64,000 nt of DNA from Acidimicrobiaceae bacterium. Its GTDB lineage: Bacteria > Actinomycetota > Acidimicrobiia > Acidimicrobiales > Aldehydirespiratoraceae. Of this stretch, positions 61,783-64,000 are shown one piece after another (the first letter of the stretch is position 1; each line of letters opens with the position of its first letter). The position numbers and the translations under genes are program-made. Where the stretch lies: positions 62,001-126,000 of the forward strand of contig VYFQ01000035.1 of the NCBI GenBank assembly GCA_009842325.1, written 5' to 3'. Under the pieces are notes generated by a model. That model was given only the letters and a program-made list of their open reading frames with translations. It did no database searches and had not been told where the DNA came from.

Positions 61783-62709
61783 TTAGTTCCAGTCTCCCGG
61801 TGACCACACGAGCGGGAAGACTTGGCCGAAGGAATCGAGGGTCTGGCCCGTCTGGGGCTCTTGCTCGGCCAGGCCCGGCGGATCGGGCACCATCTGCCCT
61901 GTTCGCTGGATGTACCGGGCCTCAGGGCCGGCGAAGAGCGCGGCATAGGCCCGCCGGTCGTGTTCGAGGGTCACTCCCTCGGCCGTCCCGTGGAGCAGGT
62001 TGCCGTGGAACAGGATCACGTCACCGGGCCGGTAGTCCCAACCCATGATGTCGAACGATCCGCGATCGCGAGGCACGTCGGGGGTGGGAGGCATCGACTT
62101 GTCCATCACCACGCCGCGGTAGGCGAACCCCGAACCCCCCTTCTCGTAGACACCGCGCTTGCGAGCCAGGGCCATCCGGAGCGCGTTCTCCTCATCGGAC
62201 ATGTCGGGGTCGCGGCCCACCATCGGCCGGTATGTGACGTTCCAGCGGTGCGATCCGCGGACCACTTCGAGGCTGGCCGGGCGGGGCACCCGGTCCGGTG
62301 ATGCCCAGGCTCGCACCAGGTGGTGGCCCTCCACGTTGTGATAGCTGGTGTCCTGGTGCCACGGGGTCGGGGCCATGAACCCTGCCCTTCGGAAGAACAT
62401 CTGGTCCATGTAGAAGCGCACGGGAGCGCTGAGCACCGAGCCCACGAGGCCGCCGACGGGTGAGTCGTTGGCGAACCGGTGAAGGCTGGCGGACCGGGCG
62501 GCCAGCAGCTGGTCGGCCCGTACGGTCGCCCCCTGGGCGACCACCTCGCTGGACATGTGGTCGCGCTCTGCGTAGCACTCCTCCAGGCCGTCGGCGACCA
62601 GGTCCACCCACTCAGGGGACAGCACGCCTTCGAGCAGCACCGCTCCATCGCGGTGGAACGCCTCGCTCTCGGCGTCGGTGACCTCTCTCAGGGGCGGGGC
62701 CGAGGTCAT
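61783..62709 (-). CDS. Phytanoyl-CoA dioxygenase (PhyH) family protein
   Basis: 308 residues from ATG 62709, in ATGA overlap with the phosphopantetheinyl transferase gene. The HxD pair is in PTPWHQDTSYHNVEGHHL, the distal His in ILFHGNLLHGTAEG and the Arg in DRRAYAALF. This is an Fe(II)/2-oxoglutarate oxygenase. It could tailor a polyketide made by the synthase at the right edge, or belong with the amidase downstream. The sequence differs strongly from the PhyH protein at 15864. Confidence 0.88.
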   Translation of the reverse strand: MTSAPPLREVTDAESEAFHRDGAVLLEGVLSPEWVDLVADGLEECYAERDHMSSEVVAQGATVRADQLLAARSASLHRFANDSPVGGLVGSVLSAPVRFYMDQMFFRRAGFMAPTPWHQDTSYHNVEGHHLVRAWASPDRVPRPASLEVVRGSHRWNVTYRPMVGRDPDMSDEENALRMALARKRGVYEKGGSGFAYRGVVMDKSMPPTPDVPRDRGSFDIMGWDYRPGDVILFHGNLLHGTAEGVTLEHDRRAYAALFAGPEARYIQRTGQMVPDPPGLAEQEPQTGQTLDSFGQVFPLVWSPGDWN

Positions 62710-63452
62710 CGGCCGCCGCCTTGGTAGGCGACCGCGGCCGCGAAGCGGTCGGTGCTGATGTCTTCGAGTCTCCATCCCGGTATGCCGACGAGCCGGACAG
62801 AGCCGCTGGTTGCGCCGGCTCTCATGTCCGGCGGGATCTCGAAGCGGGACACGTCCAACGACAGGCCCATTCCGTGGGCTTTGCTCAGTGCTTCCTTCAT
62901 CGTCCAGAGCCTGAAGAACAGGTGGAGCCGATCCTGGTTGTTCGCCGCGGACAACTCCTGCTTCTCGTTGGGGCCGAACACTGCCTCGATCAACTCGTCG
63001 AGGTTCCGGTGGGGAACCCGCTCCTCGACATCGATCCCGACCTGCCCGCCGGGTGCTAGGGCGATCAGCCCGTGGGTGCCGCTGTGGCTCACGTTGAAGC
63101 TGATCGGAGCGCGCCGCCCGCGCACGGTGGCGTACGGCTTGCCGTGCCTAGAGGTCCGGAAGGCGAGATGCTCGTTGCTGCAGCCGAGTTCCCGGCACAG
63201 CACGGATCGGAGTGCGGCCCGGCACAGCGTGAACCGGTGCCTGGGACTCTCGTACACGAACCGTTCTCGCCGGCGCTGCTCGGTGCCGTCGAGCCACTGC
63301 AGGGCGCGCAGCTCACGCCCATCGCCGGTCGACAGGTCTACATGCAGTACGCGGACATCATCGAAGGCGCGGAACGCACTGCACCAATGCTCTGACCCCT
63401 CAGTTGCCGGAAGGACCGGCGTGAGGAGCTTCCCGGACGGGAGAGGAGTCAG
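62706..63452 (-). CDS. 4'-phosphopantetheinyl transferase (Sfp type)
   Basis: About 248 residues if translation begins at CTG 63452, which has GGAGG 4 nt upstream. An in-frame GTG at 63257 would cut off conserved N-terminal sequence (HWCSAFRAFDDVRVLHVD and LRALQWLDGTEQRRRERFVYE), and no ATG, GTG or TTG lies further upstream before the in-frame stop at 63465-63467. Motifs: PISFNVSHSGTHGLIAL, VGIDVEERVPHR (Mg-binding Asp/Glu) and LWTMKEALSKAHGMGL. It activates carrier proteins by transferring the pantetheine arm, presumably to the adjacent ACP and PKS. A sequencing error is an alternative to a CTG start. Confidence 0.82.
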   Translation of the reverse strand: MTPLPSGKLLTPVLPATEGSEHWCSAFRAFDDVRVLHVDLSTGDGRELRALQWLDGTEQRRRERFVYESPRHRFTLCRAALRSVLCRELGCSNEHLAFRTSRHGKPYATVRGRRAPISFNVSHSGTHGLIALAPGGQVGIDVEERVPHRNLDELIEAVFGPNEKQELSAANNQDRLHLFFRLWTMKEALSKAHGMGLSLDVSRFEIPPDMRAGATSGSVRLVGIPGWRLEDISTDRFAAAVAYQGGGR

Positions 63453-63470
63453 GAGACCTCCGCGTCAGCC

Positions 63471-63710
63471 CTACTGGGCGTCCAGATACGCGATCAAGTC
63501 GCTCGGCGTCAAGAGCTCTGCGAACTCTTCGGCCGGAATGTCGACGCCGAACTCCTCGCACACGAGCCTCCAGAACGCCACCACATCCGTGGAGCTGACT
63601 CCTGCGTCGACGATGTTGAGATCCGGGGTCAGCGGCGAGCCTGCCTCGCGGCCCTCGATCTGGAGGTTCGCGTCCACAAGTGCTCGAATCCGTTCTTCGG
63701 TGGATGACAT
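63471..63710 (-). CDS. Acyl carrier protein (stand-alone)
   Basis: 79 residues, four-helix carrier fold. The phosphopantetheine serine is in IVDAGVSSTDVVAFWRLVCEEFGVDIP, a variant of the usual DSL motif in which DAGVSS is the attachment segment. The C-terminus (LTPSDLIAYLDAQ) is typical of carrier proteins for PKS/NRPS assembly. It lies 18 nt before the transferase start and 103 nt after the PKS end, so the three genes form one biosynthetic unit. Confidence 0.9.
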   Translation of the reverse strand: MSSTEERIRALVDANLQIEGREAGSPLTPDLNIVDAGVSSTDVVAFWRLVCEEFGVDIPAEEFAELLTPSDLIAYLDAQ

Positions 63711-63813
63711 CCTGGTTCCTTTCGTAGCTGTGAGGGAACGTCAGCGGGAGCCTAGTGACACTGCTGCTCCTGTCAATTCAAATTTTCTGGAAAAGCCGGT
63801 CACTTTTTCTGGA

Positions 63814-64000
63814 CTAACCGGGACTAAGTGGCTCCACCCAGTGGCGGCGGCGCTCGAATGGATAGCCCGGCAGCGATACACGGGATCGGACTTCACCCTC
63901 GAACAGCTCGCGGAACGCCGCATCACGCCCGGCCTCGTAGTCCGCCGCGACGGCCTGCACCGGGCTGGCCTCATGATCCTGAGCCCTCTGCGGTTGCCCG
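63814..64000 (-). CDS. Type I polyketide synthase, C-terminal fragment (partial)
   Basis: The reading frame enters from the right edge and stops at TAG 63814-63816; 62 codons are visible. The segment SPVQAVAADYEAGRDAAFRELFEGE followed by RVSLPGYPFERRRHWVEP is the signature of the post-acyltransferase linker in type I PKS (LPxYPFxRxRxW). Ending directly after this motif means that the protein stops after its AT region, with no carrier, KR or TE domain. That fits the separate ACP gene just downstream. Confidence 0.85.
   Translation of the reverse strand, partial: GQPQRAQDHEASPVQAVAADYEAGRDAAFRELFEGEVRSRVSLPGYPFERRRHWVEPLSPG

Noticed and set aside
63783..63813. Repeated TTTTCTGGA between the PKS and ACP genes
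   Set aside because: Only two short copies in an AT-rich spacer; too weak to call a terminator or operator.
63741..63974. 77-codon minus-strand frame near the right edge
   Set aside because: It is out of frame with the PKS tail, whose YPFERRRHW motif decides the correct frame.
1..64000. CRISPR arrays, rRNA operons, insertion sequences or integrases
   Set aside because: No repeat-spacer pattern, rRNA-like stretch, transposase or integrase motif was seen anywhere in the window.

Overview
The window is a high-GC bacterial chromosome segment, densely packed with many 1-8 nt start/stop overlaps. It has no ribosomal or tRNA marker, so taxonomy is inference. The GC content, frequent GTG starts, an RsbW/RsbU/STAS partner-switching set, an LLM-class (F420-type) oxidoreductase and the many ABC importers, Rieske oxygenases, PhyH dioxygenases and amidases fit an uncultured actinobacterium, perhaps a marine or host-associated Acidimicrobiia-like lineage.

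Layout. (1) 1-6.7 kb, minus: a partner-switching operon ending in a branched-chain-amino-acid-type binding lipoprotein (cut by the left edge), then an FAD amine/amino-acid oxidase and malate synthase G. (2) 6.9-19.5 kb: a long minus-strand catabolic operon (PhyH dioxygenase, amidohydrolase, SDR, sugar-type ABC importer, NodB-like deacetylase, GntR regulator, stand-alone lipoyl protein, fused alpha-beta E1) with a divergent cupin/amidase/hydrolase set. (3) 19.5-23.2 kb: an FAD monooxygenase, then a lower-GC restriction-modification pair. (4) 23.6-31.7 kb: a methylated-amine C1 island: trimethylamine monooxygenase (tmm), serine-glyoxylate aminotransferase, malyl-CoA lyase (mcl), malate-CoA ligase (mtkA, mtkB) and TMAO demethylase (tdm). 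(5) 31.8-35.7 kb: an Amt ammonium transporter with three tiny membrane proteins, preceded by 20-bp iterons, and an XRE-cupin regulator. (6) 35.8-43.5 kb, plus: a TauD-like dioxygenase, hydantoinase A/B and an acyl-CoA ligase. (7) 44.2-52.4 kb, plus: a BMP-family importer with a Rieske oxygenase, an HisD-family dehydrogenase and an SDR. (8) 52.4-62.7 kb, minus: an LLM oxidoreductase, SDRs, a methenyl-tetrahydromethanopterin cyclohydrolase (mch) homologue, a stand-alone lipoyl protein, split E1 alpha/beta, a flavin reductase, a Rieske oxygenase, an amidase and PhyH. (9) 62.7-64 kb: a phosphopantetheinyl transferase, an acyl carrier protein and the C-terminal end of a type I polyketide synthase running off the right edge.

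How it fits together. Tmm oxidises trimethylamine to TMAO. Tdm splits TMAO to dimethylamine and a C1 unit that its GcvT-type domain can pass to tetrahydrofolate. The serine-cycle enzymes SgaA, MtkAB and Mcl assimilate the C1 unit and regenerate glyoxylate, while malate synthase G is a second glyoxylate sink. Amt may recover the ammonium or methylammonium released. The mch homologue next to a Mer-like LLM protein suggests that a second, archaeal-type C1 carrier pathway operates as well. Regions 2 and 8 are parallel catabolic modules that each pair an E1 with a free lipoyl domain and lack any visible E2 or E3. Missing from the window: dimethylamine and methylamine enzymes, GlyA, hydroxypyruvate reductase, glycerate kinase, PEP carboxylase, Fae, MtdB and Fhc.
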